Source: Ophiosphaerella korrae
Taxonomy: Eukaryota; Ascomycota; Dothideomycetes; Pleosporales; Phaeosphaeriaceae
DNA length: 64,000 bases
Assembly: GCA_028456385.1 (NCBI GenBank)
Contig: JALNQF010000139.1
Location: 54,637-118,636 of the forward strand
Direction: 5' to 3'
A program made the translations under genes and the position numbers. The notes below the pieces were generated by a model. The model searched no databases and was not told where the DNA came from. It was given only the letters and a program-made list of their open reading frames with translations. How positions within the stretch are numbered: position 1 is the first letter of the stretch; every line of letters begins with the position of its first letter. Positions 1 to 9,158 of this stretch are shown one piece after another.

Positions 1-105
1 CTAGCGCTTGTGGAGGTAGTACAATTTCACCGCGACCGTAGGTATTAGATCCTGCCTGCGTATACGCAAGATGGGGTTCTATTTTCTAAAGTCTTCTAGG
101 GAATA

Positions 106-312
106 ATGGATGGAGAATTTGTAGAGCAGCTTCTGTACTACTGTAGCGCCGGCCCTGTTCCGATTATAGACAATGTATCTTTCTACTACAGCGAACGGAT
201 CGAATAAATGTGCCTTGAAGCCAACGTTGAGCTACCGCATCTACTACCTTACTACTGGATTCGAACCCTATTGAAGAATTCTTTGCAGACCTGAAGGCTT
301 TTATCAAAAAGT
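106..312 (+). mobile_element. Tc1/mariner-type transposase relic (DDE end)
   Basis: From the ATG at 106, the frame reads through a region resembling the second catalytic Asp block of fungal Tc1/mariner transposases (an IIDNVSFYYSERIE segment), with a stop inside it. After one frame change it reads LDSNPIEEFFADLKAFIKK, the classic third catalytic block (SPDLNPIEEFFAELK-like). Stops and a frameshift show it is dead. Only the C-terminal part is seen and no terminal repeats were found, so the element is cut by the window edge or decayed. Confidence 0.75.
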
Positions 313-511
313 AGTGACACGACTACGAGAGCACTGTGTACTAGGATTTTGTGGCGTTTCTTGAGTGGTGGATTAGTGTGGTTGGGGGGGAGACAAGATA
401 GTGCAAGAGGCTACTTCCGGGTCGCATTTGTTAGTACTTTCAGGCCCTAGCCGATGGCCCTACAGAAGTGTATGCTAACACTTTTAATAGCTGTTATTAA
501 CCGTCCAAATG

Positions 512-934
512 GGACTTCTGGTCGCACGAGTTCAGAACGGTTTCGGCCGTCACAACTACTATGTCCCAGCCGAAAACAGAAAGACAGCGGCGCGCTTGCT
601 AGTAATCGCCCAGTTCATGTAGGCATTAGCCCTTGCAATGTGCAAAATGAGCGTCGCGATCCTGTTACTTCGTCTCAAGCAAGGGAGGGGGTGGAAGATA
701 TTTTTATACTTGTTAGCGTCACTCATACTCGGCGCTATCGTCGTTACATATATTTCGCCATTGTTTCAATGCCGACCGATCGCTGCCCTGTGGGAACCGA
801 CGATATCAGGTGCCAAATGTTGGATGCCAAAGTACGTACAAGCCAAGTTCCTCACCGTAAACATCATCGTGGTTGTAACGGATGTTATATTTTCCGTCCT
901 GCCGGTTACCTCTATTGATCGCTGCGGACGATAA
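512..934 (+). pseudogene. Relic of a fungal rhodopsin-like (PTH11-type) integral membrane protein
   Basis: One frame carries GLLVARVQNGFGRHNYYV, then a hydrophobic stretch with an in-frame TAG, then CKMSVAILLLRL, a membrane helix (IFLYLLASLILGAIVV), the family hallmark FQCRPIAALWEP...G.KCW and another helix (VNIIVVVTDVIFSVLPV). This order matches the middle helices of the fungal rhodopsin-domain membrane protein family. The internal stop, the missing first helices and the missing cytosolic tail mark it as a pseudogene. The family assignment rests on motif recognition only. Confidence 0.65.
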
Positions 935-1453
935 AGAATATGAATAATTGGTTGCGTGTCATACTTTCCAGTATTAGGTAGGCCTGTACAGTTTCCTATG
1001 CGCAAGGGTATAGCAGTCACTGATTAGCGAAGTCTTCATAGTTCATAGCGCAATGAACTGGGTCTAGATTTACAGAGTGATAGGGAACGAACAAGGAGGA
1101 AAACGTACGTACAGGATATTGGGCACTGCTTCGCGGAGTTTGTCCATGAAGGAAGGAAAGCGGCGGACATCACACATTCCTAACTAACGTGCATGGAAGG
1201 CAACATGCCCATCACCTATCTGAAATTCGAAACATTGGGGCGCAGGGAGTATGCACGAACCTCAAAGTAACCTTCCAAAGCTAATACACTCGTATATCCC
1301 ACGGAGGGCAGGCTGGAGGTGATTGAGGATCGATATGGAATTGCATTGGTGCAATGATGGAAAGACTGAAGCAGGCGGTTAGATACAGATACGTGAGACA
1401 AACAATGGTACTGAGGCAGCCACGACCTTTTACTGCCTAAAAGATAGTCTAAG
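935..1453. other. Unassigned AT-rich sequence between gene relics
   Basis: Short ORFs here show no recognisable domain or splice pattern. It lies between two decayed genes and is probably eroded DNA of the same kind. Confidence 0.4.
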
Positions 1454-1686
1454 CTGCTCGAACTTCCAGAGGAAATCCGAAATGAAGTTTACAAGTACGC
1501 ATTTCCCCCATTTTTAGCGTTATTTCGTTCTTTCCCCAGCATAGACTTAAAGGGAGCAGTATAGGGCTTCTTGCGGTCAACAAACTGGTCCATAAAGAAG
1601 TTATAAATCTAATGTATGGCACGAAACCACTTAGGCGTAAATATGAGGAAGACGGCTTGAGCATCGAAGATGCTTTTTACAATTAG
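1454..1686 (+). pseudogene. Fragment of a fungal F-box/2EXR-like protein
   Basis: The segment starts with LLELPEEIRNEVYKYA, which resembles the LPxELRNxIYxYA opening of the large fungal F-box-like/2EXR families. After a frame change it continues with AVNKLVHKEVINLMYGTKPL, the second conserved block of these proteins (LRVNRxIHxEAxxLLYG), and ends at TAG 1684-1686. The frame change, small size and absence of the rest point to a broken copy. A very short intron is possible but none with good splice sites was found. Confidence 0.5.
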
Positions 1687-2283
1687 GGAGGCCAGGATCA
1701 CTACGTTGGGCGCTGCTTAGGATGGAGTTGGAACATATCTGTGCTTCTCCGATTCCTCGGCGGAGATGCGCAAACGCGCGCCTCCCGGGCTCGAACGGAA
1801 GCTGAAGGCGACCCTAAATGCCGACCGAACTACCACAGCGCGAATCTTGTTAGATTACAGGGGATTCGTGGCCTAGGTAGCATATTCTCTTGTGACAGAG
1901 GGCACAGCTCATTTTAAGGGGCGACTTCTTCAAGAAAACATTATTAAAGCCTTTAAGGCATTACCCTTCAAAGACCATGTGAATACTGCCCAGAATCTAC
2001 CCCATCTCAATCTGTCACATACTACAGGAAGACATATTGATCGTATATTCTATCATCTTAAGGATGAAGGTGAGCAGCCCTATTATTCTGCTTCCTTTTC
2101 TGACCAGCTGGCTAGGTCTTTTAATAGACCATCGCGAGGATGCGCACCCAAACCCCATACTTCCTCTCAACGAGATGCCTACTGAGAACCCTGAAATCTC
2201 CCCTGGCAATCTGAACTCTAGCGCCCAGAAAAATACGACAACCAGTACTTCATTAGAATGGGTCACAGGTGTTTTTGGCGATT

Positions 2284-2841
2284 ATGTGTCGTGTGATCAG
2301 AAGAGTCAGGGTTCTGAATGATGGATTACCAGCCGTGAAGGCTACTGTGACGATGCAATCTCCTGGCTTCGCGCCACATGATTGCTTCATGATGCTGGAG
2401 ATCTGCGAAAGTGAGGTAGAAAATCATGTAAAACTTTTGTTCGGGATAGACGTCATGTCGGCAATAGGAATTCGGCACCTTATCCTAGGAAAAGGTGTCA
2501 AGCTGACATCCAATATATCTAATCCCGAGATTACATTGAAAGGTGTTAGGGACGAAACTATCATTAGCATTCTTGGTGCTGAGATACATGAAGCAATCAT
2601 AGCAAGTCGGATGCGCAGGAGGGAACTGGAGGAGGAAAGCAATTCTGCAACTGAATGCGTGTCCATGATATTTACATGTAAATCTAGCGAAGGAGCTTAT
2701 ATAAACCTATGTCTGGCATTTAAAGAAGGCCTTCAAATCAGGGACAAGCTCTATAGTTGGAAGAAATCCTTACTCGTCACTACATGCAATGCTATTGCTC
2801 TTCAATCACTTTTCCTTCCCCATCGCACGTTTCGTGGGTAG
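2284..2841 (+). CDS. Hypothetical protein, possibly the end of a decayed gene
   Basis: An open frame of 185 codons from ATG 2284. The product is mixed hydrophilic with a basic-acidic patch (RMRRRELEEES) near its middle and no signal peptide or clear membrane segment. I do not recognise it. A second open stretch just upstream (1892-2185, starting TEGTAHFKGRLLQENIIKAF) and one in another frame (2037-2321) also look protein-like, so the three may be exons or frameshifted parts of one older gene. It sits among pseudogenes. Confidence 0.3.
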   Translation: MCRVIRRVRVLNDGLPAVKATVTMQSPGFAPHDCFMMLEICESEVENHVKLLFGIDVMSAIGIRHLILGKGVKLTSNISNPEITLKGVRDETIISILGAEIHEAIIASRMRRRELEEESNSATECVSMIFTCKSSEGAYINLCLAFKEGLQIRDKLYSWKKSLLVTTCNAIALQSLFLPHRTFRG

Positions 2842-3949
2842 CTGTCGTCTCTTCAATTTCGTTACTGTCTTTCTCCACGACACTGAGCTTGCATTGCTTC
2901 CAGTATACATTCTGGTCTTTCCCACAGACCCAGCATGGTGTATCTGGGGTTCCTGGAAAATCTTTCTTGGAAACGAGTGGGCAAGGTTGAAAAGGGTAGC
3001 GCACGTTAGGCGAGTAATGACTCTTGGTGAGGTGACTTACCATTAAAACGTCCTCCTGCCTTGCTGAAAGACAGCTGCAGTGCAGACTAATCGCCCGAGG
3101 CGTAGCCGGCGCTTGTACGAGATGCCGAGAGACTTAAGCAAATAGAGGCTAGGTATGTCTAATCTAAAGGACGGCGTTCAGCGAAATCTTGAACCTCTCA
3201 CTTCGGGACCGGACGAAAAGAATCAGCTCATGCAGAATACAAGACCACAATAACTCACGATTTCTTCACCTTGACCGCGGAGTCTCCCAATATACGAACT
3301 CCAGAGGTGACGATAGCAACACCGAAGTAACACTCCGTTAACAGCGGCTGAGGATGAGTTGGTGCTTTGAGGACTCCAAGACTGTGATTTTAGAGGAAGC
3401 ACAACCTAGTAGGCGGCATGTAGGCGCATTACAAAGTCAAACAAGCGCGAAAGCGTTGATCCCTAACACAAATCGTTGAAAGGCCTTTAGGCCTGCCCTT
3501 GGTGGGGCGGGACTGGACCCATCTTCATATGACAAACCTTAGCCCTGATGTTGTCCCCCCAATCCTTTTCTTCGGAAGTAAATGATAGCACTTTCGGAAA
3601 AGAAAATTGGAAATTATACTTCTCGTGGCACGTCCCTATTTGTAGGGCATCTAGTTACAAGAACAAGTCCTTGCAAGCGACGCAGCACCAGCCGACGAAC
3701 GTACAGAGTATTGGCGCAGCAGTTCGCATCCCTATCAAAGTTTGACGAATCAACGATGCGGATTGCAACTGATCTCAATTCCTAATTCATCAAGCTTTGA
3801 CAAGAACACGCTCCACCATGCAAAGGCACTGTATTGATACTGCCTGTTGCTATCCTAACGTTTGGGCTAACGTAAAGCTTCTTACCTCGCCCATGTAACT
3901 CCGCCATCTATCAATCGCAATATAATATATTTGCACCGCCAAAACACTC
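2842..3949. other. No recognisable gene
   Basis: Only short overlapping ORFs occur, none with a family motif or supported splice sites. It probably includes flanking or internal decayed transposon sequence next to the piggyBac relic. Confidence 0.4.
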
Positions 3950-4870
3950 TAAAATACCGCCGCGCTGCCGTCCTGACGATGATCTGGTGCCAAAAGACAA
4001 TACTCCTCTTCGTAGAGCAAAGAACAAGCCTCTAATGCCGCCAGAAGCTCCACCACCAACATGGCAGCCACTATACGTTGAAAACGAACATCCACGAGGT
4101 CCCCCACGCCTAACAACTCAACGTGAACAATAAAGAGCCACTCCAATTATTCAGGCTGTTTCGGGACGACGATATAACCACCAAGATCGCTACTTGTACC
4201 AACCGTCACGCCGAGATTCAGCGTTCCAAGGTTTCCGTGGATAAGATCTACCGCTCCCCCGCCATACAAACCTACATGGGAATTCACCGTGAGGTCCAAG
4301 TGAGAGATTATTAGCGGAGAGATCAGACGTTGTTTGACGTTGCTCACGACGTGCCCGAGATTATGAGCCGTCAGCATTTTCAACAGATTGAGCGCTACTT
4401 GTACGTTTGCCGACGTAGAGATTTGAACTCAGCACAGCGCACTATTCCGACTCCGCAATTATTGGCTGCTTCTGTATTTAAGCTGGCATTCGAGTGTTTT
4501 CAACGAAGGGGAATCGATCATTTTATTGCGATCGCATGAATAATAACATCCCGAAACCGATCCATTATCTTCTCTTGTTCCTCTATCGGCCAGGTTCCGT
4601 TCTTCGTCCAATGCTCAATCCGAGCCTCGCTAACTGTAGTCGTAGATGTTCGTGCTCGTTCTCAAAACACGTGGGACAATGGAGCTTCGTCTTCTTCTTG
4701 AGGATGCTTTGACACTTTTACCCGCTGGGTGGACTTGGATTTTTTCTGGACAGGATGGAAGATTTGGAAACGCAGACTTATACGTTGCCAGCTCGTTTCT
4801 AGATCTGTTGAGGGGTCACGAGATTCTTCACAAACTATGTCAGGTCGCCGACAACGATGGAGACTGATGC
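3950..4870 (+). mobile_element. PiggyBac-type transposase relic
   Basis: A proline-rich N-terminal segment (about 3960-4100, PPEAPPPTWQPLY) is followed from 4123 by LFRLFRDDDITTKIATCTNRHAE, a VDKIYRSPAIQTYMGIHRE segment and, after one stop at 4312-4314 in the same frame, DVPEIMSRQHFQQIERYLYV. This order (ELFxLFF, TNxYA, YMGIHR, MSRxRFQxIxRYLHV) is diagnostic of piggyBac (DDE_Tnp_1_7) transposases. The catalytic C-terminal half is hard to follow past 4540, with several frame changes. No TTAA-flanked terminal repeats were identified. Confidence 0.75.
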
Positions 4871-4934
4871 ATATATGTCTTTTCAGTATCTAGAAGAGAT
4901 AGATATTTTTGGTTTTCCTGTTATAGGCCATTGA

Positions 4935-4965
4935 TTTTTTTAAAAAAAAAAAAAAAAACCCCCCC
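4935..4965. repeat. T7-A17-C7 homopolymer junction
   Basis: A run of T, then 17 A, then 7 C. A similar A11-C8 junction occurs at 20167-20185. Either natural low complexity or an assembly or sequencing artefact. Confidence 0.8.
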
Positions 4966-5134
4966 ATATATTGATAATGAGTATATATCAGAACCAATAG
5001 ATCTGCGTTAGACACAACACGAGCTATTTCAGCAAACATGTTCCCATATCCCAATTTCCCATCCAAAACTCCCACTTACCAAACGCTGCACAGAACACCC
5101 ACCAAAGCCCAACAGGCTATCCCTCGATGCGCAA

Positions 5135-6067
5135 CTACCACTTAATCTTCCTATCCCACCCAATAAACTCCTCAATCAGCTCCTTATAGTACTCCTTCAA
5201 CTCCTCCACACTCGGCACCTCATCACTCTTACTATACAAATCATACGGATTAAACGCCCTCACCGCATCCAACATACGCCCATCCTTCTCATTCATCATC
5301 CACGCATACGCCCCCTCCTTATGCCACGGGTAAAACGAATGATACCGAATCATCGCCAGCGCCTCATCCGGCAACGACGACTGGTCTTTCAGCACATGGT
5401 ACAAGTACTCGTCGTGGCCCCAGCTCAGCATCACATTGTCCAGCCCACACCCAGGGGCGTAGATGCCGTGTTCCGTAGAGTAAATCGGGTCGCGCGAGTC
5501 CGGGTTGGCCGCAAATGTGCCCGGGTAGATGATGGATGGCGAGAATGCGCAGCCCACGGGGAATGTGTCGCCCACGACGTCCCACTGGCCCTCTGCGCCG
5601 TAGAAAAATAATAGCTTGCCGAGATCGTGCAGGAGGCCTGTGAGCTGCATCCAGCGCGGCTTGCCGTCGCGGCGGATGGCTTCTGCGGACTGGAGGAGGT
5701 GGTCGATTTGCGAGAGGGAGGTGTCTGGGTCGGACTCGTCGATGAGGGTGTTGAGTTTGAGTAGGGCTTCCCAGACGGTCATTTCGGCGCGGGTGGTGCT
5801 GTGGAAGAGGTTGCGAGCGCGCAGGTTGTAGGCGACGGTCTGCTTTTGGTGCTGTTCTGCGTAGAAGTTCTTCACACGGTCGCAGGCGGCGGTGTATTGC
5901 CGGAACTGGGATTTGTCTTTTGAGGCGTCGAATTGAGAGGGTTGGTAGATGTCTGTTGGGGACTGGACGGCGAGGCTAGCTTTGAGGACGTTGACGTCGT
6001 CGATTAGGTCTGAGGTTGCTTCGAGGGCAAAACCGTCGCGAGTGTCGAAGATGGCGCTTGGGGCCAT
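5135..6067 (-). CDS. myo-Inositol oxygenase (MIOX)
   Basis: Intronless, 310 aa, start at MAPSAIF (6065-6067), close to the family's usual length of about 285-310. MIOX is a cytosolic di-iron dioxygenase that cleaves the ring of myo-inositol to D-glucuronate. Visible ligand motifs are the HD pair in LTGLLHDLGKLLFF, the His in WGHDEYLYHVL, the His in RYHSFYPWHKEGAY and the Asp in AFNPYDLYSK. The ORF stays open further upstream to 6232, but that stretch contains a pure proline run encoded by a C14 tract and does not look like family sequence, so the inner ATG was chosen. It is divergent from the aldo-keto reductase at 6871 (803 bp apart), which could act on its product. Confidence 0.93.
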   Translation of the reverse strand: MAPSAIFDTRDGFALEATSDLIDDVNVLKASLAVQSPTDIYQPSQFDASKDKSQFRQYTAACDRVKNFYAEQHQKQTVAYNLRARNLFHSTTRAEMTVWEALLKLNTLIDESDPDTSLSQIDHLLQSAEAIRRDGKPRWMQLTGLLHDLGKLLFFYGAEGQWDVVGDTFPVGCAFSPSIIYPGTFAANPDSRDPIYSTEHGIYAPGCGLDNVMLSWGHDEYLYHVLKDQSSLPDEALAMIRYHSFYPWHKEGAYAWMMNEKDGRMLDAVRAFNPYDLYSKSDEVPSVEELKEYYKELIEEFIGWDRKIKW

Positions 6068-6870
6068 TTTTGGGTATTTCAGGGGGGGGGGGGGAGGTGA
6101 TGGTTTGAATAAGATGATGATGTGTCGGTAGTGGACGATAGAAATACAGACTGAGGAATGACAGTGCCGCTCATGAAATAAGTACTTATTCTCAGTCACC
6201 CTTGTACTACTCCGCCTTCCAACTCCCCTCAATTATCACCACCATCCTCCGAATAAGTGCCAGCAGAATTCTCTCAGTCTGCATCTCTACTCCACTACAT
6301 GTCCAAAACTGAACCCAGAGGAGTCAAAAGAACGAAGCGAGGAAATTTCTACCGCCACTGCTAAACGACTAGCGGCAGTTATCCGGTTGTATTCACACCG
6401 TTGGTGGGAAGTTGCTCTGTTGTGGTGACGAGATTCCAATAGGGCAATATTCCCTATTTGTCACCCCAACAGGTAATTTTCGCCGCCGCGGTTGATCATG
6501 CGGAAAGCTGCGTGATGACGCCCATCTCATTTTGTCCTCACAACTGGCCCGATTATATCCCGAGAGCGATAGCGTCCGATTCTTTGAGGCTGAATCTGAT
6601 CAGCAGAAAGTATACCGATGGGTGGGAGGCGTCGAGTGAAGCCAAACCCATTCTGATAGGACGTGATCCGACCCAGACACTTTCAGATGCCGACGGTCAA
6701 TTCCCCCCACAGTGGGGCATGGCCACGCCTGGTCGCGGAAGAATTAATCATATTCCATGACGATTCAGGATAGCTACAGCCCACTACATATACCCCAATC
6801 ATGAACCCCGCGCTGTCCACCTTTATCCTGAAAGCCACGCCAGATCAGCATCCTGCACCCCTCGCCCGCC
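6068..6870. promoter_or_regulatory. Shared divergent promoter of MIOX and aldo-keto reductase
   Basis: No convincing ORF. Just upstream of the MIOX start lies a G14 tract (plus strand, about 6080-6094). At 6681-6696 is TTTCAGATGCCGACGG, nearly identical to the arms of the inverted repeat in the dehydrogenase promoter at 9055-9094, so a common regulator is plausible. Confidence 0.5.
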
Positions 6871-7968
6871 ATGAACACGGCCATCCCCCTCAACACCGGC
6901 GCCACAATTCCCGCCCTGGGCCTGGGCACATGGCAGTCTCCACCAGGCGAGGTGAAGAAGGCGGTTATCCACGCCATTGAGTCGGGCTACCGCCACATTG
7001 ACTGCGCCTACTGCTACCAGAACGAAGACGAGGTCGGCGAGGCATTGAAAGATGTCATCTCCCGGGGAATCGTGAAGCGCTCCGACCTCTTCATCACAAG
7101 CAAGCTCTGGTGCACATTCCACACCCGCGTCGAAGAAGGCCTGCAAAAGAGCCTCGACCTGCTGCAAACAGACTACCTCGACCTCTACCTCATGCACTGG
7201 CCCGTCCCCATGAACCCCAACGGTACCCACCCCAGTCATCCAAATAGCAGATTAAAAAAAAAAAAAAAGAAAAAAAAGAAACTTACCCATTACCCAGGAA
7301 ACCACCCCCTCTTCCCCAAACTCCCAGACGGCACCCGCGACATCGACCACTCACTAACCCACCTCACCACCTGGCGCAACCTCGAACGCACCATCCAAGC
7401 CCACCCCGAGAAAGTAAAAGCCATCGGCGTGGCAAACTACTCGACCAAATACCTCTCCAAGCTCCTCGCCATTGCAACCATTGTCCCCGCCGTAAACCAA
7501 ATCGAAAACCACCCGCTGCTCCCCCAGCAAGACATTGTCGACTTGTGCCGCGAAAAGGGGATCCACGTCACTGCGTATAGTCCGCTGGGTAGCACGGGGT
7601 CGCCGCTGTTTGGCGACGAGGATGTGCAGCGCGTGGCGGGGAAGCATGGGGTGGGGCCGGCGGTCGTGTTGCTGAGTTATCATCGTACGTTTATTTACCG
7701 TTTCTGCTCGTTGTTTGTTCCTCTCCCCCGGCCCAATTCCACTTGCTAATGTACGGGTGTAGTTGCGCGCGGGTCGTCGGTGCTGGCCAAGTCTGTGACG
7801 CCGGCGCGCATCGACGAGAATCGCGCGCTGATCAAGCTGGGCGACGAGGACATGGCGGCGCTGGAGCAGGTGCATGTCAAGCGGGGGATAACGCGGTACG
7901 TGTATCCGCCGTTCGGGGTGAATGTCGGGTTCGCGGACAAGGACGAGGGCATGGATTTGAGCGGGTAG
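6871..7968 (+). CDS. Aldo-keto reductase, probably D-glucuronate/D-galacturonate reductase type
   Basis: Exons 6871-7222, 7298-7684 and 7763-7968 give 314 aa, the usual AKR length. The AKR tetrad is visible: Asp and Tyr in YRHIDCAYCYQNE, Lys in LFITSKLW and His in LYLMHWP; the NADPH-site region around LAKSVTPARIDEN is also present. Splicing restores NPNG-NHPLFP and LLSYH-LARGS, both typical. Intron 1 (75 nt, A-rich) and intron 2 (78 nt) have GT-AG ends; intron 1 is stop-free and in frame. In fungi this subgroup includes NADPH-dependent hexuronate reductases (GluA/GaaA types) and glycerol dehydrogenases. The adjacent MIOX favours D-glucuronate to L-gulonate, but this is inference. Confidence 0.88.
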
Positions 7969-8022
7969 GCCCTTGTATTTGTATATATATATATATATAT
8001 CTTTGCAATAGGGAATATCGAA
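7969..8022. repeat. TA microsatellite between convergent genes
   Basis: A (TA)n tract near 7982-8000 sits in the 54 bp gap between the convergent aldo-keto reductase and short-chain dehydrogenase stop codons. The two 3' UTRs must overlap. Confidence 0.7.
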
Positions 8023-8859
8023 TTACCGCCCCATCCATCCGCCATCCACAGTCACTACCTCCCCGCTAACATAGGCACTCGCCGCGCTTGCAAGCCACAC
8101 GACAACACCTTTAAAGTCCTCGCCAGCACCCCAGCGTCCTGCAGGAATCCTGTCTAAAATGCTCTTGGCGCGTGCCTGGTCCGCAATCAGCGCCTCGTTC
8201 ATCTCCGTCGCGATATATCCCGGCGCAATCGCATTCACGCACACCCCCTTGCCCGCCCACTCGTTTGACAGCGCCTTGGTCAACTGTCCCACACCCCCCT
8301 TGGACGCTGCGTACGCGGGCACCGTGATGCCGCCCTGGAATGTCAGCAGTGACGCTACGTTGATGATGGCGCCGCGGCGGGCGCCGGGCAGGTCGGCAGG
8401 CTGGGTGAGCATGTGGGCGCCGACGTCGCGGGCGAGGGTAAACACAGCTGTCAGATTGACTTGCAGCACGGCATGCCAGTCGGCGTCGGGGAATTGGTGG
8501 GCGGGGTGGCGGCGCTGGATGCCGGCGCAGTTGAGGAGGATGTGGATTCGTGGGTGGTGTGCCAGGATAGTAGGAAGAAGGGAGGTGAGGGAGTCGGGGG
8601 AGGCGAGGTCGGCGGTGTAGATTGTTGCTGTGCGGCCGAGGGCTTGGATGGCGGATTTGGTGGCTTGGTTGGAGGTGTCACGCTGGGGAGTTAGTTGGGG
8701 GGATAGAATGGATGGGGGTTGTAGAGGTACTTGGATGAGGATGATGTCTGCGCCGGCTTCGGCGAGGGCAATGGCCATGGATTGTCCGATGCCTCGTGTA
8801 CCGCCTGTGACCAGGGCGGTTTGGCCCTCGAGGGAGAAAAGCTGTTGGACGGTGGGCAT
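8023..8859 (-). CDS. Short-chain dehydrogenase, KduD / 5-ketogluconate reductase-like
   Basis: Exons 8731-8859 and 8023-8682 (transcribed leftward) give 262 aa. The 48-nt intron has GT and AG ends and a CTAAC branch site; removing it yields [17 protein letters not shown], as expected for the family. Motifs are TGGTRGIG (cofactor loop), NCAG, and YAASKGG (catalytic Tyr and Lys). Classical SDRs of this subgroup reduce keto-sugar acids, including 2-deoxy-D-gluconate 3-dehydrogenase, and in the fungal D-glucuronate pathway an NADPH-dependent 5-keto-D-gluconate reductase (GluE). Cluster context favours the latter. The intron is stop-free and a multiple of three, so a read-through form with 16 extra residues would stay in frame. 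Confidence 0.88.
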   Translation of the reverse strand: MPTVQQLFSLEGQTALVTGGTRGIGQSMAIALAEAGADIILIQVPLQPPSILSPQLTPQRDTSNQATKSAIQALGRTATIYTADLASPDSLTSLLPTILAHHPRIHILLNCAGIQRRHPAHQFPDADWHAVLQVNLTAVFTLARDVGAHMLTQPADLPGARRGAIINVASLLTFQGGITVPAYAASKGGVGQLTKALSNEWAGKGVCVNAIAPGYIATEMNEALIADQARAKSILDRIPAGRWGAGEDFKGVVVWLASAASAYVSGEVVTVDGGWMGR

Positions 8860-9158
8860 GGTGTGCAGTGAAGGAGTGCCGGTGGTGCAAGACGAAAATG
8901 ACGAGAAGAGTCTCGGATGAGGAAACGAGGCAATTAAGCCAAGGTCAATCAAGCCATCCGTCTCTCAGAATTTCGTCGGCTCATTCTCCAATAATTTATT
9001 AGTATCCTGGTATTTGATTAGCCGGAACTCACTCGGAACTAGCCCCTCCTCCACCGTCGGCATTTGATCCGTATCCCACTTTCAAATGCCGACGAATCTG
9101 CTCGAACAATTTATGGCCCAAGTATCCTGAGATAGTACAACAACACACACACACAGCA
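8860..9158. promoter_or_regulatory. 299-bp bidirectional promoter with a 13-bp inverted repeat
   Basis: CGTCGGCATTTGA (9055-9067) and its exact reverse complement TCAAATGCCGACG (9082-9094) flank a 14-nt spacer. A one-base variant of the half-site lies in the MIOX/aldo-keto reductase promoter (from 6683). A palindromic pair between two divergent catabolic genes is a strong candidate operator for a dimeric regulator. A short CA repeat precedes the start at 9159. Confidence 0.6.

Noticed and set aside
1750..1855. tRNA-like sequence on the minus strand (GTTCGAGCCCGG with a D-arm-like GTAGTTCGGTCGG)
   Set aside because: The T stem and anticodon stem do not pair properly, so it is at best a decayed tRNA or tRNA-derived repeat.
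6458..6760. 100-codon ORF in the MIOX/AKR promoter
   Set aside because: No motif; it overlaps the candidate regulatory element and lies in a divergent promoter.
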